DNA from: Microbacterium immunditiarum
GTDB taxonomy: Bacteria > Actinomycetota > Actinomycetes > Actinomycetales > Microbacteriaceae
Direction of reading: 5' to 3'
DNA length: 64,000 nucleotides
NCBI RefSeq assembly: GCF_013409785.1
Contig: NZ_JACCBV010000001.1
Coordinates: 1,550,001-1,614,000, forward strand
This document shows positions 17,494 through 26,440 of the stretch, piece by piece. Each line of letters begins with the position of its first letter. Within the stretch, counting starts at the first letter, position 1. The translations under genes and the position numbers were made by a program. The notes under the pieces are model-generated. The model was not told the DNA's origin and made no database searches. It saw only the letters and a list, made by a program, of their open reading frames with translations.

Positions 17494-18476
17494 GCAGTTC
17501 CCCGAGCGCAACCCTGCGCATGCGATCGCGCCTGAAGCGGGTCTCCCCGCTGGACTACGGCATCGTCATCAGCTTCGTCGCGGTGTTCGTCACCTTGGCG
17601 ATCGCGAGCCCCGTCTTCGCGACCCCGCAGAACCTGCTGAACCTCCTGGAGCAGTCCGCCGTCGTCGGGATCATCGCGGTGGGCGGCACGCTCGTGATCA
17701 TCGCGGGTGGGTTCGACCTCTCGGTCGGCGCGATCTTCGCGCTCTCGGGCATCGTCACCGCCTTCGCGGTGAACACGTTCGGCGCACTGGTCGGCGTGCT
17801 GTGCGGGCTGGCCGTGGGGGCGCTGATCGGCCTGGTCAACGGGCTCATGTCGACGGTCGGCGGGATCAACCCGTTCATCACGACCCTGGCGACCTCGATC
17901 ATCGTGCGCGGCGTGTGCCTGGCGGTCACCGGCGGCTTCCTGATCGCCATCCAGGACCCGGGCTTCTCGGTCCTCGGCCGTGGCGGGATCGGCGGCGTCA
18001 AGTTCTCCGTGATCGTCTTCGCGATCGTGGTGATCGCCGGTGCCATCCTTCTGTCGCGGACCGTCTTCGGCCGTCAGGTGTACGCGGCGGGCGGAAACCC
18101 CGAGGCCGCTCGGCTCGCCGGAGTCAACGTCGCGCGCGTGCGCACGGTCACCTTCATCATCAGCGGCGTGTGCGCCGCGATCGCGGGCATCATCATCGCC
18201 TCCCGATCGGGCAACGGCCAGGCCAACATCGGCATCGGCCTCGAGTTCTCCGCGATCGCGGCGATCGCGGTCGGCGGCACCAGCATCTTCGGCGGCGAGG
18301 GCGCGATCTGGCGCACCGTCCTGGGTGTGCTCCTGATCGCCCTCATCGGCAACGGCTTCACGCTGCTGGCCGTCCCGCCCACGTTCCAGCAGGTGTTCGA
18401 GGGCACCATCATCCTGATCGCCGTCGGATTCGACCTGTGGTTCCGGCGCCGTCGCCGAGGAGGGCAACGAGCATGA
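17490..18476 (+). CDS. Sugar-type ABC transporter permease (RbsC-like)
   Basis: 328 residues, about 8-10 hydrophobic segments. Family motifs include GGTLVIIAGGFDLSVGAI, NPFITTLATSIIVRG and AGGNPEAARLAGVNV, the coupling loop typical of RbsC-like permeases. It starts at a GTG that overlaps the ATPase stop (GTGA), so translation is probably coupled. Together with the preceding genes it forms a CUT2-class importer in the cytoplasmic membrane. CUT2 systems mainly move sugars, but members for nucleosides, autoinducer and other small molecules are known. Confidence 0.94.
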   Translation: MSSSPSATLRMRSRLKRVSPLDYGIVISFVAVFVTLAIASPVFATPQNLLNLLEQSAVVGIIAVGGTLVIIAGGFDLSVGAIFALSGIVTAFAVNTFGALVGVLCGLAVGALIGLVNGLMSTVGGINPFITTLATSIIVRGVCLAVTGGFLIAIQDPGFSVLGRGGIGGVKFSVIVFAIVVIAGAILLSRTVFGRQVYAAGGNPEAARLAGVNVARVRTVTFIISGVCAAIAGIIIASRSGNGQANIGIGLEFSAIAAIAVGGTSIFGGEGAIWRTVLGVLLIALIGNGFTLLAVPPTFQQVFEGTIILIAVGFDLWFRRRRRGGQRA

Positions 18477-19183
18477 CATTCTCGATCGTCGCGCGGGACA
18501 GCCGCACGGGAGCCCTGGGCACGGCCGTCACCACGACCGTCACGTGCGTCGGCGCGCTGGCTCCGCATGTCAGCCGGGATGCCGCGGTCTCGACCCAGGC
18601 GTACGTCAACGTGGATCTGGGCCTGGCCACCCTCGAACTCGTCGCGGCCGGAGAGACCGTGGAGGCGGCGATGCGCGGCGCGCTCGCGCGCGACCACCAT
18701 GTCGAGCAGCGTCAGCTCGTCGGAATCGGCGCGTCCGGTGAGGGCTTCGCCTTCACCGGCTCAGAGGTGCTCGCCGACAGTGGACATCTCGTGGCCGACG
18801 ACCACGCCGTCGCCGGGAACCTCCTGGTGTCCACCGAGGTCCTCGAGGCGATGTCGCGCGCCTTCGCGTCGTCGGACGGCGAGGAGTTCACCAGCCGGCT
18901 CATCGGCGCCCTCGAGGCCGGGCTCGCGGCGGGGGGCGAGCGCGACTCGTCCGACTTCGCCGAGACCTATGGGTCTGCTGCCGTGCTCGTGGCGAGCCCC
19001 GAGCCGAAGGGCTTCCACAACCTCCGCGTGGACGCGTCGCTGACCGCGGTCGCCGATCTCCGCAGCGTGTACGAGCGTGCGGTCGAGAGCGCGCGCGCCC
19101 TCGATGAGTTCTACGCAGGCGCGATCGTCGTGAACCCGGTGCACTGGCGCCGCTCGGCGCTCGGGGAGCAGCACGATGCGTGA
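18473..19183 (+). CDS. DUF1028 family protein (putative Ntn-type hydrolase)
   Basis: 236 residues. The N-terminus TFSIVARDSRTGALGTAV and the later STQAYVNVDLGLATLEL and GIGASGEGFAFTG follow the DUF1028 pattern. The fold is thought to be Ntn-hydrolase-like, which would need Met removal to expose Thr2. It overlaps the permease by four bases (ATGA) and the next gene by eight, so it is firmly part of the operon. DUF1028 genes often accompany amidohydrolases or peptide/amide catabolic genes; the reaction is unknown. Confidence 0.88.
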   Translation: MTFSIVARDSRTGALGTAVTTTVTCVGALAPHVSRDAAVSTQAYVNVDLGLATLELVAAGETVEAAMRGALARDHHVEQRQLVGIGASGEGFAFTGSEVLADSGHLVADDHAVAGNLLVSTEVLEAMSRAFASSDGEEFTSRLIGALEAGLAAGGERDSSDFAETYGSAAVLVASPEPKGFHNLRVDASLTAVADLRSVYERAVESARALDEFYAGAIVVNPVHWRRSALGEQHDA

Positions 19184-20384
19184 AGTCCTGCGCGGCGCAC
19201 GCGTGCTCGACGGCCTCGGCGGTGATGCCGAGGCGGGCGACATCCTCCTCGAGGACGGGCTGATCGTCGACCTCGGGTCGGGCTTCGACGCCGACGTCGA
19301 GACGGACGTGTCAGGGCGCTGGATCATGCCGGGCGCGATCGACTGCCACGTGCACGCGATGGTGGAGAGCTTCGACCTCGACACGGTCCTCGCCACCCCG
19401 TTCTCGCTCGCGTTCTACGTCGCCGCGCGCAATCTCGCACTCACGCTGCAGGCGGGTGTCACGTTCGTCCGCGACGCCGGCGGCGCGGACCTGGGCGTCA
19501 AGCGCGCGCAGGAGCTCGGCTATCTCGCCGGTCCCGCCATGCAGATCAGCGTCAACCTGCTGTCCATCACCGGCGGCCACGCGGACCACTGGTCGCCGTG
19601 CGGCTACGCGCTGCCCGACCTGCTCGCCCACCCCGGGCGGCCCGATGGCGTGTGCGACGGGCCCGCCGAGGTGGTGCGGCGCACGCGCGAGATGATCCGG
19701 GCCGGGGCGGACTTCGTGAAGCTCTGCGCCACCGGCGGCGTGCTGTCGCCGCGCGACCACCCCTCGGAGTCGCAGTTCCTCCCCGAGGAGCTCCGGCTCA
19801 TCGTCGAGACCGCTGCGGCCGCGCACCGCCCGGTCGCCGCGCACGCGCAGGGCGCCGAGGGCGTCAAGAACGCGGTGCGCGCGGGGGTCAGGTCCATCGA
19901 GCATGGCACCATGATCGACGACGAGGCGATCGACGAGATGCTTGCGCGCGGCACGTTCCTCGTGCCGACGCTGGCGGCACTGCGGTGGGTCACCGAGAGC
20001 CCGGAGGGCCGGCGCCCGAGCGAGGTCGAGCAGGCGCGCGAGATCCTCGACGTGCAGCGGGAGTCGGTCACGCGCACCATCGAGGCGGGTGTGCGGATCG
20101 CGGTCGGATCGGATGCCGGCGTGGTGCCGCACGGCACGAACCTACGCGAGCTCGAACTGCTGGTCGAGTTCGGCATGTCGCCGCGCGACGCGATCCGCGC
20201 CGCGACGTCGGAGGGAGCGGACCTGCTCGGGATCGGCGACCGGGTGGGCCGCATCGCGCCGGGCTACCGCGCCGATCTGCTCGTCCTGGACTCCGACCCG
20301 CTCGAGTCGATGGCCGGACTCGCGTCGGGATCCTCGATCGTCGACGTCCGGCAGGCCGGGAAGTCGGTGCGCGCGGGGGTCTGA
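19176..20384 (+). CDS. Metal-dependent amidohydrolase family protein
   Basis: 402 residues with a full binuclear amidohydrolase site: His58 and His60 (DCHVHAM), Lys182 (ADFVKLCATGG, likely carboxylated), His223 (AAHAQG), His243 (SIEHGT) and Asp313 (VGSDAG). The FVKLCATGG and SDAGVVPHG motifs match the prolidase/arginine carboxypeptidase-like subgroup, which cleaves C-terminal residues or amide bonds. No signal peptide, so it acts in the cytoplasm on the imported substrate. It is the last gene of the operon and ends 7 bp from the convergent SulP gene. Confidence 0.9.
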   Translation: MREVLRGARVLDGLGGDAEAGDILLEDGLIVDLGSGFDADVETDVSGRWIMPGAIDCHVHAMVESFDLDTVLATPFSLAFYVAARNLALTLQAGVTFVRDAGGADLGVKRAQELGYLAGPAMQISVNLLSITGGHADHWSPCGYALPDLLAHPGRPDGVCDGPAEVVRRTREMIRAGADFVKLCATGGVLSPRDHPSESQFLPEELRLIVETAAAAHRPVAAHAQGAEGVKNAVRAGVRSIEHGTMIDDEAIDEMLARGTFLVPTLAALRWVTESPEGRRPSEVEQAREILDVQRESVTRTIEAGVRIAVGSDAGVVPHGTNLRELELLVEFGMSPRDAIRAATSEGADLLGIGDRVGRIAPGYRADLLVLDSDPLESMAGLASGSSIVDVRQAGKSVRAGV

Positions 20385-20390
20385 TCGGCC

Positions 20391-21898
20391 TCAGCTGCCG
20401 CCGAGCCCGCCGCTGAGACGGCGGTGCAGGGCGGTGGCCGTGGCGTTCATGCCCACGATCTCGACGTGGCATCCGTGCCGCTCGTACTTGATGACGATGG
20501 CGTCGAGGGCGGCGACGGTCGAGGCATCCCACACGAGCGACCGGGTCAGGTCGATCACGACGTGCGCGGGGTCGGCGGCGTACTCGAACTGCGTCGTGAG
20601 GTCGTTGCTCGAGGCGAAGAAGAGCTCACCGTCCACGGTGTAGCGCGCGGTGTCGCCGTCGACGACGCGGGTCAGCGTCGTGAAGTGGGCGACCCGGCGG
20701 GCGAAGAGCACCATGGCGGTGATCACGCCGGTGACGACCCCGATCGCGAGGTTGTGGGTCCACACGGTAATGCCGACGGTGACCACCATGACGAGGGTCT
20801 CGCTGAGGGGCATCCGCTTGAGGGTGGACGGACGGATGCTGTGCCAGTCGAACGTCGATACCGAGACGACGATCATCACGGCGACGAGAGCGGCCATCGG
20901 GATGGCGCCGACGATGTCTCCGAGGGCGACGACGAGCACGAGCACCCACACCCCGGCGAGGAAGCTCGAGATGCGCGTGCGCCCGCCCGAGGTCTTGACG
21001 TTGATCATCGTCTGGCCGATCATGGCGCAGCCGCCGGTGCCGCCCAAGAACGCCGAGGCGAGGTTGGCGACGCCGAGGCCCACGCCTCGTGCGTCTTGCG
21101 CGAGCGGGTGTCGGTGATGTCGTCGCCGAGCTTGGCGGTCATGAGTGACTCGAGGAGGCCGACGAGGGCGGCCGCGAACGCGTACGGCGCGATGATCCGC
21201 AGCGTCTCCCACGTGAGGGGCACGTTCGGGATCAGGAGCTCAGGAAGGCTCCGTGGCAGCTCGCCCTGATCGGCGACATCCGGCACGGCGATTCCGAACA
21301 CGGCCACCGCCGCGGTCAGCAGCACGATCGCGATGAGCGGGCCGGGGATCGCCTTCGTCACACGCGGCCAGAGCACCATCACGCCGAGTCCGACGGCGAC
21401 GAGCACGTATACCGGCCACGGCACGTCGATGAAGTGGGGCAGCTGCGAGACGAAGACGAGGATCGCCAGAGCGTTCACGAAGCCGACCATGACGCTGCGC
21501 GGGATGAACCGCATCAGCCGCGCGACGCCCAGCGCCGCCATGAGCACCTGCAACACACCGGCGAGGGCAATCGTCACGATGAGGTAGTCGGGGCCGTACT
21601 CGCGTGCGACGGGCGCGATGACCAGGGCCACGGCGCCTGCCGCGGCGGTGATCATCGCGGGCCGTCCGCCGGTGAACGCGATGATCAAGGCGAGCACGAA
21701 CGACGAGAACAGGCCGACCCGCGGGTCGACGCCCGCGACGACCGAGAACGCGATGGCCTCGGGGATCAGCGCCAGGGCGACCACGAGCCCGGCCAGCACC
21801 TCGCGCGTGAGCAGGCGGGGGCTGCGCAGGGCGTCGACCACGGTGGGCTCGATGCTACGGCGCGCGGCGGAATCGCGCGCGACGGCGGGGTGGGACAC
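20391..21898 (-). pseudogene. SulP family anion transporter with STAS domain, frameshifted
   Basis: The 5' part (21898 to about 21085) encodes the SulP membrane domain from a GTG start behind CAGGAG: LTREVLAGLVVALALIPEAI up to KLGDDITDTRSRK. The normal continuation VGLGVANLASAFLGGTGG is in another frame, down to the STAS domain (AHVVIDLTRSLVWDASTVAA) ending at 20391. One base appears to be missing around 21083-21087 (a GCGGTG-type sequence reads GCGTG). If the base were restored the protein would be about 500 residues, the usual length. It could be a real mutation, a sequencing error, or a programmed event. Family members carry sulfate, bicarbonate or other anions. Confidence 0.85.
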
Positions 21899-22089
21899 GG
21901 GTGCTCCTGAAGCGAAGGCGCGCCGTTGCGCCGCCGGTGAGACGGAGAAAGGGAGGGATGCCGCGGCGCGGCCCCTCGACTCTACTCGCGTGCTCCCGAC
22001 CGTCCGCTGGCAAATCCGCCCGCGATCCGCAACCCCCTTCGGTGCCCCGGCCGCGCGGGTGAGGGTAGGGGGATTGACCGGGAGGTGCG

Positions 22090-22449
22090 ATGAAGGCCAT
22101 GACCTACCGCGGGCCGTACAAGCTCCGCGTCGAGAGCAAGCGCGACCCGCGAATCGAGCATCCGAACGACGCCGTCGTGCGGGTCGAGCTCGCCGCGATC
22201 TGCGGCTCGGACCTGCAGCTGTACCACGGCATGATGCCCGATACGAGGGTCGGCCACACGTTCGGCCACGAGTTCATCGGGCGCGTCGAAGAGATCGGGT
22301 CATCGGTGCAGAGCCTCCAGGTGGGCGACCGCGTGCTCGTGCCGTTCAACATCTACTGCGGCTCGTGCTTCTTCTGCGGGGTGCTCGCAGCGACGCCGGT
22401 GTTTCGGCTGGGCCGCGCTATCGTGCGGCCGGCTGGGCGCCGTCGCTGA
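22090..22449 (+). pseudogene. Truncated zinc-dependent alcohol dehydrogenase
   Basis: The first ~97 codons are a clear medium-chain dehydrogenase N-terminus: AAICGSDLQLYHGMMP (catalytic Cys), GHTFGHEFIG and VGDRVLVPFNIYCGSCFFCG, which should enter the structural-zinc lobe. After this, at about 22380, the frame changes into unrelated Arg/Pro sequence and stops at 22449, so roughly three quarters of the gene (cofactor domain) is missing. A proper ribosome site (GGGAGGTG) remains upstream. The 3' end overlaps the convergent glycosyltransferase gene, so the deletion joined the two. Confidence 0.85.
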
Positions 22450-23227
22450 TTCTGGGCGCCGGGCGTGCGGGTCGCGGTTCTGCCGCTGCGGTGACCGCCA
22501 GGCGCAGCCACCGCAGCGGCGGGAAGTCGCGCGGCCAGTGCACGAGCACCGACCGGAAGCCCCGGACGATCCGCCGCACGAACCCGCCCGCGTCGCCGAA
22601 CGGACGCATCGAGATGCCCATGGTCGCGCCGCGCAGGTACCGCACGGCCCCGGTCTCGCCGAGGTGGAACGACAGGTCGATGTCGTCGTGCAGCTCGGGG
22701 TCGGCGCGGTGCACGCGCGAGCGGATGCCCCGCCACGTCGACGCGCGAAAGGCGAGGTTCGATCCGAACAGCGGTACGTGTCCGAGGGTCGGGGTCAGGA
22801 CCAGCGCGTAGGCCCCGAGGTACAGCGCCGCGAGCGGTGTGCGGAGCCGGCGCGGACCATCGAGGAATCGTGCCCCTCCCGTGAACGCGACGACGCCGGG
22901 GTGGCGGGTGAAGGCATCCGTCATCGTGCGAACCCACGTCGACGCGGGTACGCAGTCGGCGTCGAGCCGCAGGATGATCTGGCCCTTCGCCGCGTCGTAG
23001 CCGGCCGCGCTCGCGGCGGGGATGCCGCGGTGCTCGCAGCGGATCACCGTCGCCCCGGCGGCACGCGCGACCTGCGCCGATGCGTCCGACGACCCGTTGT
23101 CGACGACGAGCACCTCGTCGGGTCGCCGCGTCTGCACGGCGAGGGCCGCAAGGCAGCGGCCGAGTTCGCGGTCGTCGTCCTTCACGGGGATCACGACCGA
23201 CACGGTCGGCCTGCCTGAATCGTGCAT
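22418..23227 (-). CDS. Family 2 glycosyltransferase
   Basis: 269 residues. GT-A fold motifs: VSVVIPVKDDDRELGRCLAA at the N-terminus, VLVVDNGSSDAS, and the metal-binding LRLDADCVP (DxD near residue 100). A possible catalytic Asp lies in ELHDDIDLSFHL. A hydrophobic segment (LAALYLGAYALVLTPTLGH) suggests membrane association. It probably adds a sugar to a lipid or surface polymer; donor and acceptor unknown. The C-terminus overlaps the truncated dehydrogenase and may have been altered by the deletion there, since the last ~20 residues are Pro/Ala/Arg-rich. Confidence 0.85.
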   Translation of the reverse strand: MHDSGRPTVSVVIPVKDDDRELGRCLAALAVQTRRPDEVLVVDNGSSDASAQVARAAGATVIRCEHRGIPAASAAGYDAAKGQIILRLDADCVPASTWVRTMTDAFTRHPGVVAFTGGARFLDGPRRLRTPLAALYLGAYALVLTPTLGHVPLFGSNLAFRASTWRGIRSRVHRADPELHDDIDLSFHLGETGAVRYLRGATMGISMRPFGDAGGFVRRIVRGFRSVLVHWPRDFPPLRWLRLAVTAAAEPRPARPAPRISDGAQPAAR

Positions 23228-23358
23228 AGCGTGACGCTAACCGGGCGAAGTGCGCGTGCGGGCTCCCGTTGACATGGCCGTTGTCGTGCGTTAGCCGCGA
23301 AGACGACGGATGCCGCGACCCGGCCGGGCCGCGGCATCCGCTCGTTCCGTCTCTTGCG

Positions 23359-23919
23359 TCACGCGCTCGCGCTGGTTTCCGACCGCTTGGGCAGCACCCA
23401 GCCCGCGCGCGGGAAGTGGCACGTGTACCCGTTGGGGATGCGAACCAGGTAGTCCTGGTGCTCGGGCTCGGCCTCCCAGAACGGGCCGGCGGGCTCGATC
23501 GTGGTGACGGCCTTGCCGGGCCACAGGCCGGACGCGTCGACGTCGGCGATCGTCTCGCGGGCGACGCGCTCCTGCTCGGCGTCCAGTGGGAAGATCGTGG
23601 ACCGGTAGCTCGTGCCGACGTCGTTGCCCTGACGGTTCAGCGTCGACGGGTCGTGGATCTGAAAGAAGAACGCGAGGATGTCGCGGTACGTCGTCTTGGT
23701 CGGGTCGAACACGATCTCGACCGCCTCGGCGTGACCGGGGTGGTTGTAGTACGTCGCGTGTGCGTTCTGGCCGCCGGTGTAGCCGACGCGCGTGTCGATC
23801 ACGCCGGGCTGGCGGCGGATGAGGTCCTCGACGCCCCAGAAACAGCCGCCCGCGAGGACGGCGGTCTCCATGCCGGGGGCGCGGGTGATCTCTCCGGTGT
23901 CCAGGGGTCCGCTGGTCAT
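23359..23919 (-). CDS. msrA: Peptide-methionine (S)-S-oxide reductase MsrA
   Basis: 186 residues. The catalytic motif GGCFWGVE contains Cys26; [40 protein letters not shown] and [20 protein letters not shown] are family motifs. It reduces the S-epimer of methionine sulfoxide in proteins. The start codon overlaps the msrB stop (ATGA) and has GGAGACAG just upstream, so the two are co-translated. Only one Cys beyond Cys26 (in TCHFPRA) is present near the C-terminus, a candidate resolving residue. Confidence 0.95.
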   Translation of the reverse strand: MTSGPLDTGEITRAPGMETAVLAGGCFWGVEDLIRRQPGVIDTRVGYTGGQNAHATYYNHPGHAEAVEIVFDPTKTTYRDILAFFFQIHDPSTLNRQGNDVGTSYRSTIFPLDAEQERVARETIADVDASGLWPGKAVTTIEPAGPFWEAEPEHQDYLVRIPNGYTCHFPRAGWVLPKRSETSASA

Positions 23920-24389
23920 GATGCTGTCTCCTGCTCGTTGGTGGTCTCGAAGAGGTGCCGGTACTCGCCGTAGCCCTCGCTCTCGAGCTCGGCGGCGGGA
24001 ACGAAGCGCAACGCGGCCGAGTTCATGCAGTATCTCAGGCCCCCGGCGTCCCGCGGGCCGTCGTCGAAGACGTGGCCCAGGTGGCTGTCGGCGCCGGACG
24101 ACCGCACCTCGGTGCGGGTCATCCACAGCGAGCCGTCGGTCTGTGTCGTGACGGCACCGGAGTCGATCGGCTTCGTGAAGCTCGGCCAGCCGGTTCCGCT
24201 GTCGTACTTGTCGGTCGATGAGAACAGCGGCTGCCCTGACACGACGTCGACGTAGACGCCGGACTCATGGTTGTTCCAGTACGCGTTGCGGAACGGCGGC
24301 TCGGTGCCGTCCTCCTGCGTCACCGCGTACTGCGCGTCGGTGAGGCGGCTCAGCGCCTCGGGGGTCTTGCGGTAGTCGTTGTGACTCAC
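23916..24389 (-). CDS. msrB: Peptide-methionine (R)-S-oxide reductase MsrB, zinc-less
   Basis: 157 residues from a GTG behind GAGGAGG. Family motifs: [41 protein letters not shown] and [12 protein letters not shown] with catalytic Cys121. The two CxxC pairs that bind zinc in many MsrB proteins are absent, and Cys121 is the only Cys in the protein, so regeneration cannot use an internal disulfide. It reduces the R-epimer of methionine sulfoxide. First gene of the msrB-msrA operon. Confidence 0.93.
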   Translation of the reverse strand: MSHNDYRKTPEALSRLTDAQYAVTQEDGTEPPFRNAYWNNHESGVYVDVVSGQPLFSSTDKYDSGTGWPSFTKPIDSGAVTTQTDGSLWMTRTEVRSSGADSHLGHVFDDGPRDAGGLRYCMNSAALRFVPAAELESEGYGEYRHLFETTNEQETAS

Positions 24390-24726
24390 GGGGTTCCTCC
24401 TCGGAAGACGTCGCTGGCTGCGGCGCCATAGAGAAGAACGGATGCCCCGCCCGTTTTGGTCCCGTGAAGCTGGGAGCGGGCCGTGAGTTTCTGCGTCCGT
24501 CGCGATCGAGTGATCCCGCATCGGAAGGGATGACGGATGCCGTGCGCGCACGCGTTTCCCAGCGCGGCCGCGCGGCATCCGCCCTCCCGAAGCCCGCCTC
24601 CCCAGAAGGCGGCACCGCCATCCCAGTCGGCGGTGTCGAACACATCATGGCCCCGGGTCCCGACATCCGCAACGGGAAGTTCCCGGGTTGTGGATAACTC
24701 GAGCGGGACCGAGGGGACCGGCCCGC
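24390..24726. other. 337-bp intergenic stretch without recognised gene
   Basis: It lies between msrB and the cupin gene (both on the minus strand). No convincing coding frame. It must hold the msrB promoter at its left end. One exact TTGTGGATAA (DnaA-box-like) is at 24688-24697, but a single site is not an origin. Two long GC-rich mirror stretches are present without a clear stem. Confidence 0.4.
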
Positions 24727-25089
24727 CTACACGCTGGCGCGATAGTCGCCCATGGGCCGTTTCACGACCGTGAGCAGCACCGCGGAGTCCTCGAGCGCAT
24801 CGAGACGGTGACGACTGCGCGGGATGGCGAGGTGATCACCGGATGCGCCATCCCACGACTCGTCGCCGGCGACGATTCGCACACGACCGACGAGCACCTG
24901 CAGCGTCGCCTCGCCGGGGCTCTCGTGCTCGCCCATCTTCGCCCCGCCCCGCAGCGCGATGACCGTCTCGCGCAGGGCGTGCTCGTGGTCGCCGGTGATC
25001 GTGCGTGCGGCGCGGCCGCTCGAGGCGATGCGGGCGGTCTGCATGAGCTCCGCAACCAGGTCGGTCAAGTTGTCGTCCACGGCGCGCAT
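24727..25089 (-). CDS. Cupin domain protein
   Basis: 120 residues, one small beta-barrel. The first cupin motif is weak ([20 protein letters not shown]) with His and Glu as possible metal ligands; the second is [29 protein letters not shown] is the usual core strand. Such proteins can be metal-binding enzymes or sensors; nothing here defines a ligand. It begins with ATG and a GGGGAGCCCG site. Probably transcribed alone. Confidence 0.75.
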   Translation of the reverse strand: MRAVDDNLTDLVAELMQTARIASSGRAARTITGDHEHALRETVIALRGGAKMGEHESPGEATLQVLVGRVRIVAGDESWDGASGDHLAIPRSRHRLDALEDSAVLLTVVKRPMGDYRASV

Positions 25090-25130
25090 CGGGCTCCCCG
25101 TTCATCGTCGAGTGGGTCCTGCTGGCCAGG

Positions 25131-25517
25131 CTACGCCACCGCCGCCTCCTCGACGATCTTCCAGTACGAGTCTTTCCGCACGACCAGCCCGTCGCGGAAC
25201 GTGTAGAAGTCGCATCCGCGCACCTCCTTGCGCTCCCCGGCAGGCGTCGTCCCGGTCAGCAGCCACTTCGACATGCCGGTCTGCCGCTCGCCGTCGACGA
25301 AGTGCTCCTCGTCGCCGTAGTGCACGTCGGGGAGCCCGGCGAACCTGCCGGCGAGCGCCTCTCGCACCGCCGCCTTACCCTCATAGCGGGATCCCCACGG
25401 ATCGGCGCCACGCGGCATCTCGAGAACGCAATCGTCCGCGAAGAGGGACATGATGCGGTCGAGGTCGTGCGCGTTGAACGCGTCGCACAGCCCGATCAGC
25501 GCCGACCGGATGTCCAT
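25131..25517 (-). CDS. NTF2-like (SnoaL-type) family protein
   Basis: 128 residues with the cone-shaped NTF2 fold pattern: N-terminal helices ([20 protein letters not shown]), [21 protein letters not shown], then beta strands ending [20 protein letters not shown]. Most SnoaL-like proteins bind small hydrophobic ligands or act as isomerases; no catalytic dyad can be fixed here. It is divergent from the DUF2200 gene, with only 36 bp between the starts, so promoters must overlap. Confidence 0.8.
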   Translation of the reverse strand: MDIRSALIGLCDAFNAHDLDRIMSLFADDCVLEMPRGADPWGSRYEGKAAVREALAGRFAGLPDVHYGDEEHFVDGERQTGMSKWLLTGTTPAGERKEVRGCDFYTFRDGLVVRKDSYWKIVEEAAVA

Positions 25518-25553
25518 GACTGCACGGTACGCCTGCCGCGTACCCTGGGGAAT

Positions 25554-25922
25554 ATGGAACGGATCTTCCGCATGCCCTTCGCCAAGGTCTACCCGCTATA
25601 CATCGAGAAGGTCGAGAAGAAGGGCCGCACGAAGGCCGAGCTCGACGCGGTGATCGAGTGGCTCACGGGCTTCGGCGACGGCGAGCTGCAGCGGCACCTC
25701 GACGAGAGCACGTCGTTCGAGGACTTCTTCGCAGCTGCCGACCTCAACCCCAACGCAGACCTCATCACAGGCGTCGTATGCGGGGTGCGGGTCGAGAACA
25801 TCGAGGACCCGCTCATGCAGAAGATCCGCTACCTCGACAAGCTCGTCGACGAGCTCGCCAAGGGCAAGGCGATGGAGAAGATCCTCCGCGAGCCGAGCGC
25901 CGCCGCCGCGGCGAAGCGATGA
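25554..25922 (+). CDS. DUF2200 family protein
   Basis: 122 residues. The sequence follows DUF2200 throughout: [37 protein letters not shown], and [20 protein letters not shown]. Function is not known. The ATG at 25554 is preceded by CCTGGGGAAT, a modest site. The stop overlaps the start of the phosphoesterase gene (ATGA), so the two are co-translated. Confidence 0.88.
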   Translation: MERIFRMPFAKVYPLYIEKVEKKGRTKAELDAVIEWLTGFGDGELQRHLDESTSFEDFFAAADLNPNADLITGVVCGVRVENIEDPLMQKIRYLDKLVDELAKGKAMEKILREPSAAAAAKR

Positions 25923-26413
25923 CGACGCGCCTGCTGCTCATCTCCGACACCCATATCCCGGGGCGCGCGAAGCGCCTTCCCGAGACGGTGCTGAGGGCAG
26001 CGGATGCCGCGGACCTCGTGATCCACGCCGGCGATTGGGTCGCGGAATCCGTGCTCGACGTGCTCGAGCAGCACGGCGAGGTGCTCGGCGTCTACGGGAA
26101 CAACGACGGCGCGGACCTGCGTGCGCGGCTGCCCGAGGTCGCCCGGCGAACGGTCGAGGGCGTGCGGTTCGCGGTCGTGCACGAGACGGGCGCGTCGGCT
26201 CGCCGCGAGATCCGCATGGACGAGACGTTCCCCGACACGGACGTGCTCGTGTTCGGGCACAGCCACATCCCGTGGCACACGGTATCGCCGCGAGGCATGC
26301 GGCTGCTCAACCCGGGCTCGCCCACGGATCGCCGCCGTCAGCCGGTGCACACGATGATGATCGCGGTCGCGGACGACGGTGAGCTGCGCGAGCTGGAGCT
26401 CATCTCGCTCTGA
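25919..26413 (+). CDS. YfcE-type metallophosphoesterase
   Basis: 164 residues with all five metallophosphoesterase motifs: LISDTHI (Asp-x-His), HAGDWV, YGNNDG, VVHE and VFGHSHIPW, followed by [10 protein letters not shown]. This is the small single-domain class (YfcE/MJ0936) that hydrolyses phosphodiesters with two metal ions, in the cytoplasm. The natural substrate is unknown. Co-translated with DUF2200. A hairpin follows the stop. Confidence 0.9.
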   Translation: MTTRLLLISDTHIPGRAKRLPETVLRAADAADLVIHAGDWVAESVLDVLEQHGEVLGVYGNNDGADLRARLPEVARRTVEGVRFAVVHETGASARREIRMDETFPDTDVLVFGHSHIPWHTVSPRGMRLLNPGSPTDRRRQPVHTMMIAVADDGELRELELISL

Positions 26414-26440
26414 GCGCCGTCTCGCGTACGGCTCGCTCAG
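26410..26440. terminator. Bidirectional terminator hairpin between convergent genes
   Basis: CTGAGCG (26410-26416) pairs with CGCTCAG (26434-26440), with CGT/ACG pairing inside. It overlaps the stop codons of both the phosphoesterase and the sigma-factor genes. The arms resemble the GCTGAGCGAGC core of the dispersed repeat family. Confidence 0.65.

Noticed and set aside
24688-24697. DnaA-box-like TTGTGGATAA
   Set aside because: A single copy without clustered boxes, an AT-rich region or dnaA/dnaN nearby does not support an origin.
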